From Natranaerovirga pectinivora (GTDB taxonomy: Bacteria > Bacillota > Clostridia > Lachnospirales > DSM-24629): a stretch of 64,000 bases of DNA. The stretch spans positions 456,914 to 520,913 of the forward strand of contig NZ_SMAL01000001.1 in assembly GCF_004342165.1 (NCBI RefSeq), in the 5' to 3' direction. The notes under the pieces are model-generated. The model did not search any database. It was not told the origin of the DNA and saw only the letters and a program-made list of their open reading frames with translations. Within the stretch, counting starts at the first letter, position 1, and each line of letters begins with the position of its first letter. A program made the position numbers and the translations under genes. Shown in pieces: positions 55,908 to 63,793 of this stretch.

Positions 55908-56348
55908 CTATATCTTGATCCTATTGACTTCTTTTGTCTTTCTTGAAATAATGCAATAAATTATCATACATATTAAGGCAATAAGAATTAATATATGTAG
56001 TACAATGTGGTATAAGTCAGGTATATAAATACTCGGAGATGATATTAATTTTATCGTATCAGCAAAAAAATTCATTTTTCCCTGTGAGGGGCCAAATATG
56101 GTAAAATACCAATGGGATAAAACTTGGGCTAAAAACCAAATAAAAAGCCAACCTGTTAGTAAATATTTGCCTGACTTCTCTTTATAAACAAACCAGATTA
56201 ATAATATTAAATATAAAACAAAAAATATGCCATCATCTTTATATGCCCTAGTAACTAATATATAACCATTAAAACTTACTCCCACCATATCTAAAAAAAA
56301 CCATAACAGCAAACACAAATTTGAAACAAAACATATTTTCTTAATCAT
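55908..56348 (-). CDS. Four-helix membrane protein
   Basis: About 146 residues from ATG 56348 (GGGGGAT upstream; the earlier ATG at 56360 lies before that site). Four membrane segments; the aromatic loop WYFTIFGPSQGKMNFF is outside or between helices 3 and 4. Basic C-terminus. Family not recognised. Confidence 0.62.
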   Translation of the reverse strand: MIKKICFVSNLCLLLWFFLDMVGVSFNGYILVTRAYKDDGIFFVLYLILLIWFVYKEKSGKYLLTGWLFIWFLAQVLSHWYFTIFGPSQGKMNFFADTIKLISSPSIYIPDLYHIVLHILILIALICMIIYCIISRKTKEVNRIKI

Positions 56349-56384
56349 TTGATCCCCCATAATTTAATTATAAGTTTTTACAAT

Positions 56385-56446
56385 CTATAACCTTATTAGT
56401 TTATTCCTGACAAAATCATTCCCTTCATCAACAGAGTAATGCCTTA
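56385..56446 (-). pseudogene. HD-protein remnant, copy 2
   Basis: Encodes RHYSVDEGNDFVRNKLIR, nearly the same as the intact HD protein (RHYSVDEGIEFVRNKLIR), followed by TAG where the intact protein continues for about 26 more residues. The upstream part is missing. Confidence 0.85.
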
Positions 56447-56484
56447 CCCCATATGCAAGTTGAAATAGTGATGGTAAGTATAAT

Positions 56485-56552
56485 ACGTATATCTTTATTG
56501 CCTACATCTTAATTGATTAACTTAGCTGATTTGACTTTTTAGATGGACTCAT
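56485..56552. repeat. 68-bp repeat, copy 2
   Basis: Decayed copy of 53881-53947. The minus strand reads MSPSKKSNQL, then a one-base insertion closes the frame. It overlaps the last codons and stop of the gene at 56539. Confidence 0.8.
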
Positions 56553-57480
56553 CTATATAGCTAAAAATTAAATCTAATACTTCATCAGATAAAGTAATAG
56601 GGTACACATAATAATTATTAGAAAATAACCCTTTTCTACTTCTATATTCTATAATATATACCTGCCTATCAAGTGTAATAAACAATTGATCTATATAACC
56701 ATTTTCTAAAATATGATTCTCATTTAATGAAGGAGTGGAAAATGACATACGATAGTATTGAACATCACTTATTAATCTTAAGTAATTTAAATAACCTATA
56801 CCTGTTAAATTCTGAAGCCTTTTTATTTTTAATGATGTGATTAATTCTTTAGTGATCTTTTCTATGTCACTGGATTGAATTTGAATTTCATTATTTAAAA
56901 TTGAGTTGATTTTATCTTGCTCCAATTTACTTTCCCTTATATTCTTGTATAGCGATATTGATACAGGCAATTTAACATCTTCTATTACAATATGATTCTT
57001 TGGGATATTTACCAGATTGAAAAAGCTATGTAATATAAAAAAACACAAACCAACTTTTAAAAAACTTAATAACACCTTCCATAATTTGATCCTTTGATAG
57101 AATATCTCTCCCTTTAATTTGCAATCTTCGTAGGATTGAATCATTGACTCAACTCCTTGAATTACAAAAAGCGAAAGAAAAGATATACTACCCACCCAAT
57201 ATGTATTCTTCAATTCATAATTCTTTGAGAAAAAAATCATATAAAAAGAAACAACCGATAGAAGAAAAAGTAAAAACTTTATGAATGTGACTATAGCAAA
57301 TCTATCATTATGAGTTAACAAAACAAATACTATAAAAATGAAACTAAAAAAATTTATGAATGAGACAATACCATTATAATCTACAATCGTAAATACAAAT
57401 AAGAGTACAATATTAACTGCTAAAACATAAAGAACTAACTTATCAATTTTTTTTATTTCTCTATTTTCCAATCCTTTCAT
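56539..57480 (-). CDS. Multi-helix membrane protein with cytoplasmic or outer tail
   Basis: 313 residues: five to six membrane segments in the first 170 residues, then a soluble C-terminal domain of about 140 residues. Its final codons lie within the 68-bp repeat, so the C-terminus (FSYIDESI) is probably a junction product. Family not recognised. It starts 12 bp after the upstream GNAT gene (57493), so the two are likely co-transcribed. Confidence 0.62.
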   Translation of the reverse strand: MKGLENREIKKIDKLVLYVLAVNIVLLFVFTIVDYNGIVSFINFFSFIFIVFVLLTHNDRFAIVTFIKFLLFLLSVVSFYMIFFSKNYELKNTYWVGSISFLSLFVIQGVESMIQSYEDCKLKGEIFYQRIKLWKVLLSFLKVGLCFFILHSFFNLVNIPKNHIVIEDVKLPVSISLYKNIRESKLEQDKINSILNNEIQIQSSDIEKITKELITSLKIKRLQNLTGIGYLNYLRLISDVQYYRMSFSTPSLNENHILENGYIDQLFITLDRQVYIIEYRSRKGLFSNNYYVYPITLSDEVLDLIFSYIDESI

Positions 57481-57492
57481 GGTTCACCTCTC

Positions 57493-57999
57493 TTAATTCT
57501 TAAAAAAGAATATATCGCCTAATGTACCATCTTCGTATTCAGTTCCTTGATAAGATTTTACAAGCCTATAATTGCCCTTTGTATAATCTCTAACAACTTT
57601 ATCCCAAAAATATACAGAAGCTAAATTCTTAGGATGTCTTTTAAGTTGCCACCTGCCTTTGAACATGTCAAACACTTTATATGCTGCATACTTGCCAATA
57701 CCACATCTGCGATACTTTAACATAATAAAAAATTCTGCCAATGTATAGTCTGTTTTTTCCTCTTGAACTTCAGGATAGTCATTAACCATTATAAACCCAG
57801 CTAAATGATCATCAACTACTATAAAAAAAGCCCACCGATTTTTCTCTGTCCAATAATTGTCTAAGTAGTCATAACCATAAAGACCAAGTTTGTTGACATC
57901 TCTATTATTATACTGAGAGAATTCATAGTTGTATTTTTCTAAAAGGTTTCTTAATACTTCTTTATCCTCTATTCCAACTTGAACAATATCAATATTCAT
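57493..57999 (-). CDS. GNAT acetyltransferase
   Basis: 168 residues. Strand WAFFIVVDDHLAGFIMV, motif A FIMLKYRRCGIGKYAAYKVF and the ASVYFWDKVVRDYTKG region are typical of the GNAT group whose members often follow the AAC(3)-type pattern. AGGGGA ribosome site. Substrate unknown. Confidence 0.87.
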   Translation of the reverse strand: MNIDIVQVGIEDKEVLRNLLEKYNYEFSQYNNRDVNKLGLYGYDYLDNYWTEKNRWAFFIVVDDHLAGFIMVNDYPEVQEEKTDYTLAEFFIMLKYRRCGIGKYAAYKVFDMFKGRWQLKRHPKNLASVYFWDKVVRDYTKGNYRLVKSYQGTEYEDGTLGDIFFFKN

Positions 58000-58011
58000 A
58001 TTTATTCCCCT

Positions 58012-58083
58012 CTAATCTAAAATTTTCATAACTGTATTATAATTTTCTAAATACACTTCTTTACTCTCATCTAATAATAATTC
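58012..58083 (-). pseudogene. HD-protein C-terminal remnant, copy 3
   Basis: Encodes ELLLDESKEVYLENYNTV then MKILD and stop; the intact HD protein ends LSDESKEVYRDKYEAVMKIL then Asp. It abuts the cyclase fragment, forming a hybrid scar. Confidence 0.85.
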
Positions 58084-58237
58084 CCCCCAGAAATGCACTA
58101 GCTCCAGTTTCTGATCTTGAATTATTGTATTTATTCTCATCTAAAAAACTATTTTGATATAGCCTTACCTCACTATTAAATGGATGTACTGGTATTCCAT
58201 TCTCTATAGTGTAGCTTAGATCAACTAAACCTTTCAT
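58067..58237 (-). pseudogene. Cyclase/kynurenine-formamidase-like gene, N-terminal fragment
   Basis: An ATG at 58237 with a GGAGGAAC ribosome site begins MKGLVDLSYTIENGIPVHPF, the standard N-terminus of the cyclase family (DLSxxI...G.P.xP). After about 45 residues it runs into the HD tail and stops at 58067-58069 in the wrong frame. The HxGTHxD metal motif is missing. The start region is intact, so a short peptide could still be made. Confidence 0.82.
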
Positions 58238-58244
58238 TTATGCG

Positions 58245-58382
58245 TTCCTCCGAGGTAAAATTTTAAATCCCATAATATATCCCCCAACTATGTAATTTGT
58301 ACATTACATTATGTTATGAATGGTTCCTTTGCATCGTTCTCTTTCTAAGCCTTGTATCAAGTTTGAATTTAATGCTTTCATA
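58245..58382. other. Intergenic with an inverted repeat
   Basis: An inverted repeat ATGTAAT / ATTACAT around a 6-base centre (near 58292-58312) lies upstream of the cyclase fragment on the minus strand. It could be an operator of the lost gene or chance in AT-rich DNA. No other feature is seen. Confidence 0.35.
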
Positions 58383-58835
58383 TTATAAAGTTATTCCATA
58401 AATACGAGAGTTATCTCCCCAAGGATGGTATCCTGTGCCAATATATTGAAATCCATATTTTTCATAATATCCAATATGATCTGTACACAGATACAGATGC
58501 GGAAAGCCACCTTCTTTTGCATCTTTCTTTGCTTGCTCTAACAGAATAGAACCATATGCATTTCCTCTATATTCCTTTTCAATGTAAACAGCACAAACCC
58601 AAGGATACAAATCCATACGACTAATAAAATCATTTGTAATAAGACCGGCACAACCAATTATGTTGTCGTTATCCATCAATAAGTACCATTGTGGTAATGG
58701 ATTAGAAGTAGTGATGCAATTTGTTATACAGTCTTCATATACTTTCATGCTATTTTTGCTTGCCCACTTGCTTTGAAAGTATTTAATTGCTCTGTCTTTA
58801 TATTCAGGATGTTTTTTTATAGATATAACGTTCAT
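58383..58835 (-). CDS. GNAT acetyltransferase
   Basis: About 150 residues; ATG 58835 is chosen by AAAGGAAG spacing. Motif A YIEKEYRGNAYGSILLEQA and HIGYYEKYGFQYIGTGYHPW as motif B match the GNAT group with a C-terminal HPWGDxSRIY. Predicted small-molecule acetyltransferase. Confidence 0.88.
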   Translation of the reverse strand: MNVISIKKHPEYKDRAIKYFQSKWASKNSMKVYEDCITNCITTSNPLPQWYLLMDNDNIIGCAGLITNDFISRMDLYPWVCAVYIEKEYRGNAYGSILLEQAKKDAKEGGFPHLYLCTDHIGYYEKYGFQYIGTGYHPWGDNSRIYGITL

Positions 58836-58916
58836 TTCTTTCTTCCTTTCTCTCATTTACTGCTCTTTTAAGTTTTATTTTTAAATCTATCAAGCAATTT
58901 GACCAATAATTCAGTG

Positions 58917-59105
58917 TTATTTTTTATCAAATAATAAATGAATTACCTTATCGTAGTTAATCTCTTCTCCATTATCATCAATAAGTCGTATCTCTTTCTT
59001 TTGATATAAATCTTGAATTCTCAATCCAAGCTTTTTTTTCATCTCTTCCTTTCCCATGCTTGTACCACATGCCATACCAATAGCCATCCATATTAAAAAA
59101 TTCAA
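58917..59105 (-). CDS. Small protein, possibly missing its N-terminus
   Basis: 62 residues from a TTG with no good ribosome site. A short hydrophobic Met/Gly-rich start (MAIGMACGTSMGK) resembles the end of glycine-zipper membrane proteins, followed by a charged tail. It may be a 3' remnant rather than a whole gene. Confidence 0.4.
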   Translation of the reverse strand: MNFLIWMAIGMACGTSMGKEEMKKKLGLRIQDLYQKKEIRLIDDNGEEINYDKVIHLLFDKK

Positions 59106-59164
59106 AAATCATCAACCAGTCTTTCAATAAATAAATTGTTACTTATATCTACACACAATTGAAC

Positions 59165-59246
59165 CTAACAAGACTTATTAATAGAATATAATCCTTCTTC
59201 ATTTGAATATCATTGCACGTCCACTTGAACTAGATATAATTATGTC
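59165..59246 (-). pseudogene. Histidine phosphatase remnant with large internal deletion
   Basis: Encodes DIIISSSSGRAM (identical to residues 49-60 of the phosphatase at 54026) joined to SNEEGLYSINKSC and stop (compare PTEEGLYSNNNC). The first 48 and about 140 central residues are gone. The remnant starts inside the TGA of the gene at 59245. Confidence 0.88.
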
Positions 59247-59727
59247 AGCTTGAAATACAACTGAAATTTTTCAAGATATACTCTCTAAAATACTCATAAT
59301 AAATCTGTCCCCAAATAGGAGTGTTTCTATAAAAATATAAAACCTCTCTATTGAGATCATATAATATTGGCATCTCAAAGGCTGAGAAATGTTTAGTTGG
59401 TCTTCTTTGTACAAAATCTATGGCTTCTTTACTAATATCTTCACTTGCCAATAGAGCAAATGAAGTAAAGCCATTTTGTATACCTCTTGGAAGTCCTTTA
59501 TAATTTTTCCTGGCATATTCAAAAGTTGTCTTCGAATATGCTTTAATAGTGTTTTCCTCAACAATACTGCTATAACTTATAAAACTGAACATTTTTAGTT
59601 TAGTAGCAAACCATTTCCATTCAAATTTTTCATCATATAATACATCAATTAAGTTTTCTTTTCCTTCTATGCTCTTTGAACCATTGTATCTACTTTTCAC
59701 CTTTGTACTATACTCTAAATAATCCAT
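59245..59727 (-). CDS. Hypothetical protein, C-terminus made at a junction
   Basis: 160 residues, soluble alpha/beta, ending SCISS and a TGA that also belongs to the adjacent phosphatase remnant. The sequence has no recognised motif. GGGGAGAGG ribosome site and a plausible -10 (TATAAT near 59780). The last few residues are probably not original. Confidence 0.62.
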   Translation of the reverse strand: MDYLEYSTKVKSRYNGSKSIEGKENLIDVLYDEKFEWKWFATKLKMFSFISYSSIVEENTIKAYSKTTFEYARKNYKGLPRGIQNGFTSFALLASEDISKEAIDFVQRRPTKHFSAFEMPILYDLNREVLYFYRNTPIWGQIYYEYFREYILKNFSCISS

Positions 59728-59887
59728 TTTTACCTCTCCCCAATAACAGTAATTTAACTTCTTTATTTATTTCTTAATTATACTACGTTATAGAACTTTT
59801 GTGTGTATTTTAATATATAATTCTGCTTTTTCTATTAAATACTCTTCATGGTACCTTTTACCACTAATTTCTAGAAATTTACCTAAC
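59728..59887. other. Intergenic, promoter region of the gene at 59245
   Basis: Contains a TATAAT-like -10 on the minus strand about 45 bp before the ATG. Otherwise AT-rich with no coding trace. Confidence 0.35.
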
Positions 59888-59922
59888 AAAAAAAGAAACT
59901 ATTTTCTTTCAGTTTCTTTTTC
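59888..59922 (-). terminator. Rho-independent terminator
   Basis: AAAAAGAAACT pairs with AGTTTCTTTTT. The minus strand has a T run (from the A tract at 59888), ending the transcript of the genes at 60-62 kb. Confidence 0.7.
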
Positions 59923-59960
59923 TAACCTTTACAGCTCTTTTATATTCAACTTTAATCTCA

Positions 59961-60112
59961 TTACCCTTTTAACTCAATATGCTCTTCTTCAATCCTTATA
60001 ATCTCCACCATAGGATATTTTTCATTAATCAACTTACCTAAATTGTCTAATCCAAATATCTCAGTATATGTATGGCTTCCAACAATAAGATTTGGAGGGG
60101 GGAATTTCTTAC
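59961..60112 (-). pseudogene. C-terminal gene remnant (PNLIVGSHTYTEIFG)
   Basis: 50 codons with good protein character (PNLIVGSHTYTEIFGLDNLG and IEEEHIELKG) in one frame, beginning at the last base of the TAG of the methyltransferase-like gene and ending at 59961. It looks like the tail of a small alpha/beta enzyme, possibly NIF3-like; that is a guess. Confidence 0.55.
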
Positions 60113-60631
60113 CTAAATATAACGTCTCACTTTATTCATATATTTTATATACTCTTCTCCAAATTTTTCGATACACCATCTTTCTTCCGAAAGAATAACC
60201 CAGTGCGATGATATTTGGAACACTATTACTAACATAAGTAATATCCATGAATATGTAAGTAATACACACCCTATGAAACAGATGAAATATGCTATGTACA
60301 TAGGATTGCGGGATACTCGATATAACCCATTTAGCTTTATCCCATTCATTTTAGGCTTAGCATAATTTATTATAGATACAATATATACAATAATTCCTAA
60401 ACCATATATTATCAGACCTATATAAAACCAATCAGCGTCAGTTCTGATTTTCAGTAATAACAAATATAGTACAATAAGAACTGTTGTAATTTAATAAATC
60501 CAGAATACTACTTTTTCTCTTCCTATTAAAGGAGCAAAGAAACCCGCACGTTTAAGTGCTTCTTTGTTTATTATACTTAATAGTCCATACCTTATCAGTA
60601 TAATTGGTATAACTGTCAAAAATGCATTCAT
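60113..60631 (-). pseudogene. Isoprenylcysteine carboxyl methyltransferase-like gene with in-frame TAA
   Basis: ATG 60631 begins MNAFLTVIPIILIRYGLL; codon 47 is TAA (60491-60493), and the same frame continues without a break to 60113, giving a natural roughly 172-residue ICMT/PEMT-like protein: three or four membrane segments, GLYRVSRNPMYIAYF as the SAM-binding signature, and EERWCIEKFGEEYIKYMNKV near the end. A 116-residue product could still be made from an internal start, but it lacks the first two helices. Either a nonsense mutation or read-through. Confidence 0.8.
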
Positions 60632-60673
60632 TCAATCCCACCTTTTTAAGTCATTTTAGTTCATATAATCCTA

Positions 60674-61342
60674 TTAAAAATTTTCTTCAAGGAATGATTT
60701 TACATCTAATAAATTATCCATTCTACAATGTATAATACTTTGAATTTCTTCACTAGGCTCTTTCAAGTCAGAAATCATAATAGGAATCATTCCTGCTTGA
60801 TACGCAGCACTTATTCCTGTCTCTGAATCCTCTAATACCAAACATTTACTTGGTGTACACTGTAGTTTATCTGCAACATTTAAAAAGATTTCTGGATTTG
60901 GTTTGGAGTTTTCTATCTCGTCTCCACATAATATGTAATCAAAGAACCCATCAATTTCTGCAAGGCTTAGAAGATTTAATGCTCTATTTCTACTTGTCGA
61001 TGTTGCAACAGCCTTTTTTATGTTAATTCCATCTAAATATTGTATCAACTCATAAAGTCCTTTTTTTATTGGAACCCCATTTATTTTAATAAATTCATTT
61101 GATATTTTAACTCTTTCATCTCTGATTAAATTAAAGGGAAATTTTTCTCCAAAATAATCTACATATATTTCCTTTGTTTTAGTTATATTAGTCCCTACAG
61201 TTTTCTCAAATAAATCTCTGCTAATTTGATAATTATATTGATTTGCCGCTTCTTTCCAAGCTATATACGAGATATTTTCTGTATCAAACATTAATCCATC
61301 CATATCAAAAATTATTAATTCAATTTCAAGTTGTTTTTCCAT
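60674..61342 (-). CDS. HAD phosphatase, beta-phosphoglucomutase-like
   Basis: 222 residues. Motif I IIFDMDGLMFDTE, motif II VATSTSRNRA, Lys in SKPNPE, motif IV LEDSETGISAA. A C1 cap lies between motifs I and II. Typical of HAD-IA phosphatases of sugar phosphates; true mutase activity needs extra residues that cannot be judged. The next gene downstream on this strand is the broken methyltransferase-like gene. Confidence 0.9.
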   Translation of the reverse strand: MEKQLEIELIIFDMDGLMFDTENISYIAWKEAANQYNYQISRDLFEKTVGTNITKTKEIYVDYFGEKFPFNLIRDERVKISNEFIKINGVPIKKGLYELIQYLDGINIKKAVATSTSRNRALNLLSLAEIDGFFDYILCGDEIENSKPNPEIFLNVADKLQCTPSKCLVLEDSETGISAAYQAGMIPIMISDLKEPSEEIQSIIHCRMDNLLDVKSFLEENF

Positions 61343-61380
61343 GTCCCTTAACTCCTCTAATATTTATTAGTAACTTTTTT

Positions 61381-61746
61381 TTACTTCAAGTTTTTATATT
61401 GATTTTCGTAATCTCTATCCATATTTTTCATAAACTTTTCTAGGTAAATTCTTGAAAACTCTTCAGAAGAAATATTAAATCTATTGAGAATATCCATAAA
61501 ATACATCAAAACATCTCCTAATTCCTCAACGAAATGTTCTCTAACTTCTATGTTGTTCATTATTTCTGCTTCACCTTTTTTCTTTATAATTGCAATAGAC
61601 TCACCAATTTCTTCAATCATATAAAGAATGAATGTTTTTGCATATTCTGGTTCCATAGGTGACCATGTATTGCTGTGCTTCTCCCATAACTTATATGATA
61701 AGTTTAACATCTCAGATATTTTCAAATCATTTTCATTAGTAATCAT
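61381..61746 (-). CDS. MazG-like nucleotide pyrophosphohydrolase
   Basis: 121 residues. The metal-binding pattern is EEIGES...EELGDVLMY (about 45-78), as in MazG/dUTPase-like all-alpha NTP pyrophosphatases. Its ATG overlaps the stop of the methyltransferase gene by 4 bases (ATGA), so the pair is coupled. AGGAGG ribosome site. Confidence 0.85.
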   Translation of the reverse strand: MITNENDLKISEMLNLSYKLWEKHSNTWSPMEPEYAKTFILYMIEEIGESIAIIKKKGEAEIMNNIEVREHFVEELGDVLMYFMDILNRFNISSEEFSRIYLEKFMKNMDRDYENQYKNLK

Positions 61747-62552
61747 TTTACGCCTCCTTGTTTGATCGCTACCTGTCTCTGAGCAACTATGAATACATAG
61801 TCACCATTCATACTAGAATATTTTGAAAGGATTTCACTTATTCTACCACTTTCCATATCTTCTCTTAGCCTTTGACATCCTTTCCTTATCTCTTCCTTAT
61901 CCGCCAGTGAAGCAAAAGTAGAAATCCCTTTTCTGACTATTGGATCTAAATAAATTTTAGGATTATATTTACCACTATACAAAAAGAAATCCTGTAAACT
62001 TGGTTGTATCATAAAAGTTTCTGTGCCGACGATTGTAAAACCCACGCGCCTCAAATTTTCAGTCGTTTTTTCAACTGAAGGCATTTGCAACCATGATGAT
62101 TCCATAGCTTTTGGAAAGTACTCTACCAACCAATAATTTCGCATCTGTTCAGGTGAAGATGTTAATATAACATACCTTCCATTATTAATTATACGATAAG
62201 CCTCCTGAAACGGTCCTTCCAGATCATTATAGTGATGGATCACCAAGCTACTAATAGCCCCATCAAAAGAAAAGTCTTCAAAGGGAATACAACTAGAATC
62301 CCCTTTAACCCAATTCATATCTGGTTTCTTCGCCTGAGCACTATCAATCATGGTAGAAGAAATGTCCATACCGGTCATAGACAATCCTTTTTGATTTAAT
62401 GCGACTGTATAATTTCCAGTTCCACAACCGATATCTAAAACTGCAGCTCCTTTATCTAATTGTAGATGATAGTATAATCTATTGACTATCTCAGGGTCAG
62501 CCTTTCGAGTAGTATCATATGTTTTACCTATTTGATCGTAGACTGTTATCAT
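61743..62552 (-). CDS. Class I SAM-dependent methyltransferase
   Basis: About 269 residues; start ATG 62552 with GGAGGG upstream (the earlier ATG at 62570 lies within this site). Motif I is VLDIGCGTGNY (about 40-50), motif II MDISSTMID, then GAISSLVIHHY as post-motif II. UbiE/Methyltransf_11 type. Substrate unknown. Coupled to the MazG-like gene by a 4-base overlap. Confidence 0.9.
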   Translation of the reverse strand: MITVYDQIGKTYDTTRKADPEIVNRLYYHLQLDKGAAVLDIGCGTGNYTVALNQKGLSMTGMDISSTMIDSAQAKKPDMNWVKGDSSCIPFEDFSFDGAISSLVIHHYNDLEGPFQEAYRIINNGRYVILTSSPEQMRNYWLVEYFPKAMESSWLQMPSVEKTTENLRRVGFTIVGTETFMIQPSLQDFFLYSGKYNPKIYLDPIVRKGISTFASLADKEEIRKGCQRLREDMESGRISEILSKYSSMNGDYVFIVAQRQVAIKQGGVK

Positions 62553-62632
62553 ATTTTCTTTTCCCTCCATAAGTATTTTCCAAAAGTGACTATTTTCACA
62601 TAGTGTTTAGTCTTGCCGAAAGGTATAGTAAA

Positions 62633-62779
62633 TCATTTAATGTCTTTTATAAAACAAACAACTCTATTTACCTCTTCAAAACCAATCCTTTTATGCACTT
62701 CTATACTCAAAGTGTTATGTAATTCTGCGTCAGAAGTAATTCAGAACATCTATTTTCTTTCGCCCATTCTTCTGCTTAA
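62633..62779 (-). pseudogene. AAC(6')-type acetyltransferase remnant (C-terminal half)
   Basis: The minus strand encodes AEEWAKENRCSEL, then after a short frameshift SDAELHNTLSIEVHKRIGFE and EVNRVVCFIKDIK with stop. This is the C-terminal signature of aminoglycoside 6'-N-acetyltransferases (ASDxELxNxxSxxxHxxxGFEExxRxVxF). The N-terminal half is absent, so no activity is expected. Confidence 0.8.
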
Positions 62780-62800
62780 ATATCTATAATCAAAAATTAA

Positions 62801-63793
62801 TTAAATGAATTTTGAAATATTTTTTCTTATTTTCCATACATTGTCTCCAAAATTACTTACCGCTGTAATACATATATTATTTTTCATATCGTATGATGAT
62901 ATAAAACTCACTCCTGGATCACACCCTTGAAAATAAGGAATATAGGTATTATCATCAGTTTTATCAAGCCAAATGCCATAACCATAATATTGACTATTTG
63001 TATGACTTTGTGGGATTAACATTTGATTAACCATATTATGGGAAAGTAATTTTCCACCTAATAAATACTCCCAAAATCGTTCTATATCTAAAACAGTAGT
63101 AAATGCTCCTCCTGCACCGGTTCCTTTTACATCTACACTATAAATATTTGTATAAAACTCCCCACGTTTTTCATCATAAATATATGCATTTGCACATTTA
63201 GCAGGAAGTCTATCAAGTTCATAATATCCTGTGTCTAACATGCTACAAGGATTAAAAACATGTTCTAATAAGTATTTATCAAATAGAAGGCCTGTTACCT
63301 TTTCAATTATTAAGCCTAATATGACAAATCCAGTATTATTGTATTGAAATTTTTCTCCTGCTGAATACCTCATAGGCTTATTTATAAAAAGTGGAATTAA
63401 ATCAGTGCTAGTTCTGATTTTATAATTAGGATAATCACGCCACAACTCATCATATTCTTCCATTATGCTTTCATCAAAATAATCAGGAATTCCTGAGGTA
63501 TGACATAATAATTGTCTAACTGTAATATCTTTATCGATATTCCTTAAATCAAAATCCAAAATATTACCGATAGTATCATCCAAATGCAGTTTCCCTTGCT
63601 CAACAAGTTGCAAAATTCCAACTGCCACAAAAACCTTTCCAGCAGAAGCTGTTGCAAATTTGGTACAAACGTCATTTTCTATTTTATTGGGTAAATCAGC
63701 ATATCCATAAGATTTTTGAAAAACTACTTCTCCACATTTCTTTACAGAGATACATCCACTAAAATCCGTTTCTATTATATTGTCTATTCCCAT
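62801..63793 (-). CDS. Serine hydrolase (beta-lactamase/PBP4* family)
   Basis: About 330 residues from ATG 63793 (AAAGGAG upstream). SAGK in TASAGKVFV is the SxxK nucleophile motif and YNNTG is the YxN motif. The third motif region QGCDPGVS has no His/Lys-Thr-Gly, as in several esterase-like members. No signal peptide is visible, so it is cytoplasmic or non-classically located. A second member of this family lies at 25745. Confidence 0.87.
   Translation of the reverse strand: MGIDNIIETDFSGCISVKKCGEVVFQKSYGYADLPNKIENDVCTKFATASAGKVFVAVGILQLVEQGKLHLDDTIGNILDFDLRNIDKDITVRQLLCHTSGIPDYFDESIMEEYDELWRDYPNYKIRTSTDLIPLFINKPMRYSAGEKFQYNNTGFVILGLIIEKVTGLLFDKYLLEHVFNPCSMLDTGYYELDRLPAKCANAYIYDEKRGEFYTNIYSVDVKGTGAGGAFTTVLDIERFWEYLLGGKLLSHNMVNQMLIPQSHTNSQYYGYGIWLDKTDDNTYIPYFQGCDPGVSFISSYDMKNNICITAVSNFGDNVWKIRKNISKFI

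Noticed and set aside
58292..58312. ATGTAAT...ATTACAT as a regulator binding site
   Set aside because: Plausible operator, but there is no regulator gene nearby and such palindromes are common at this base composition.
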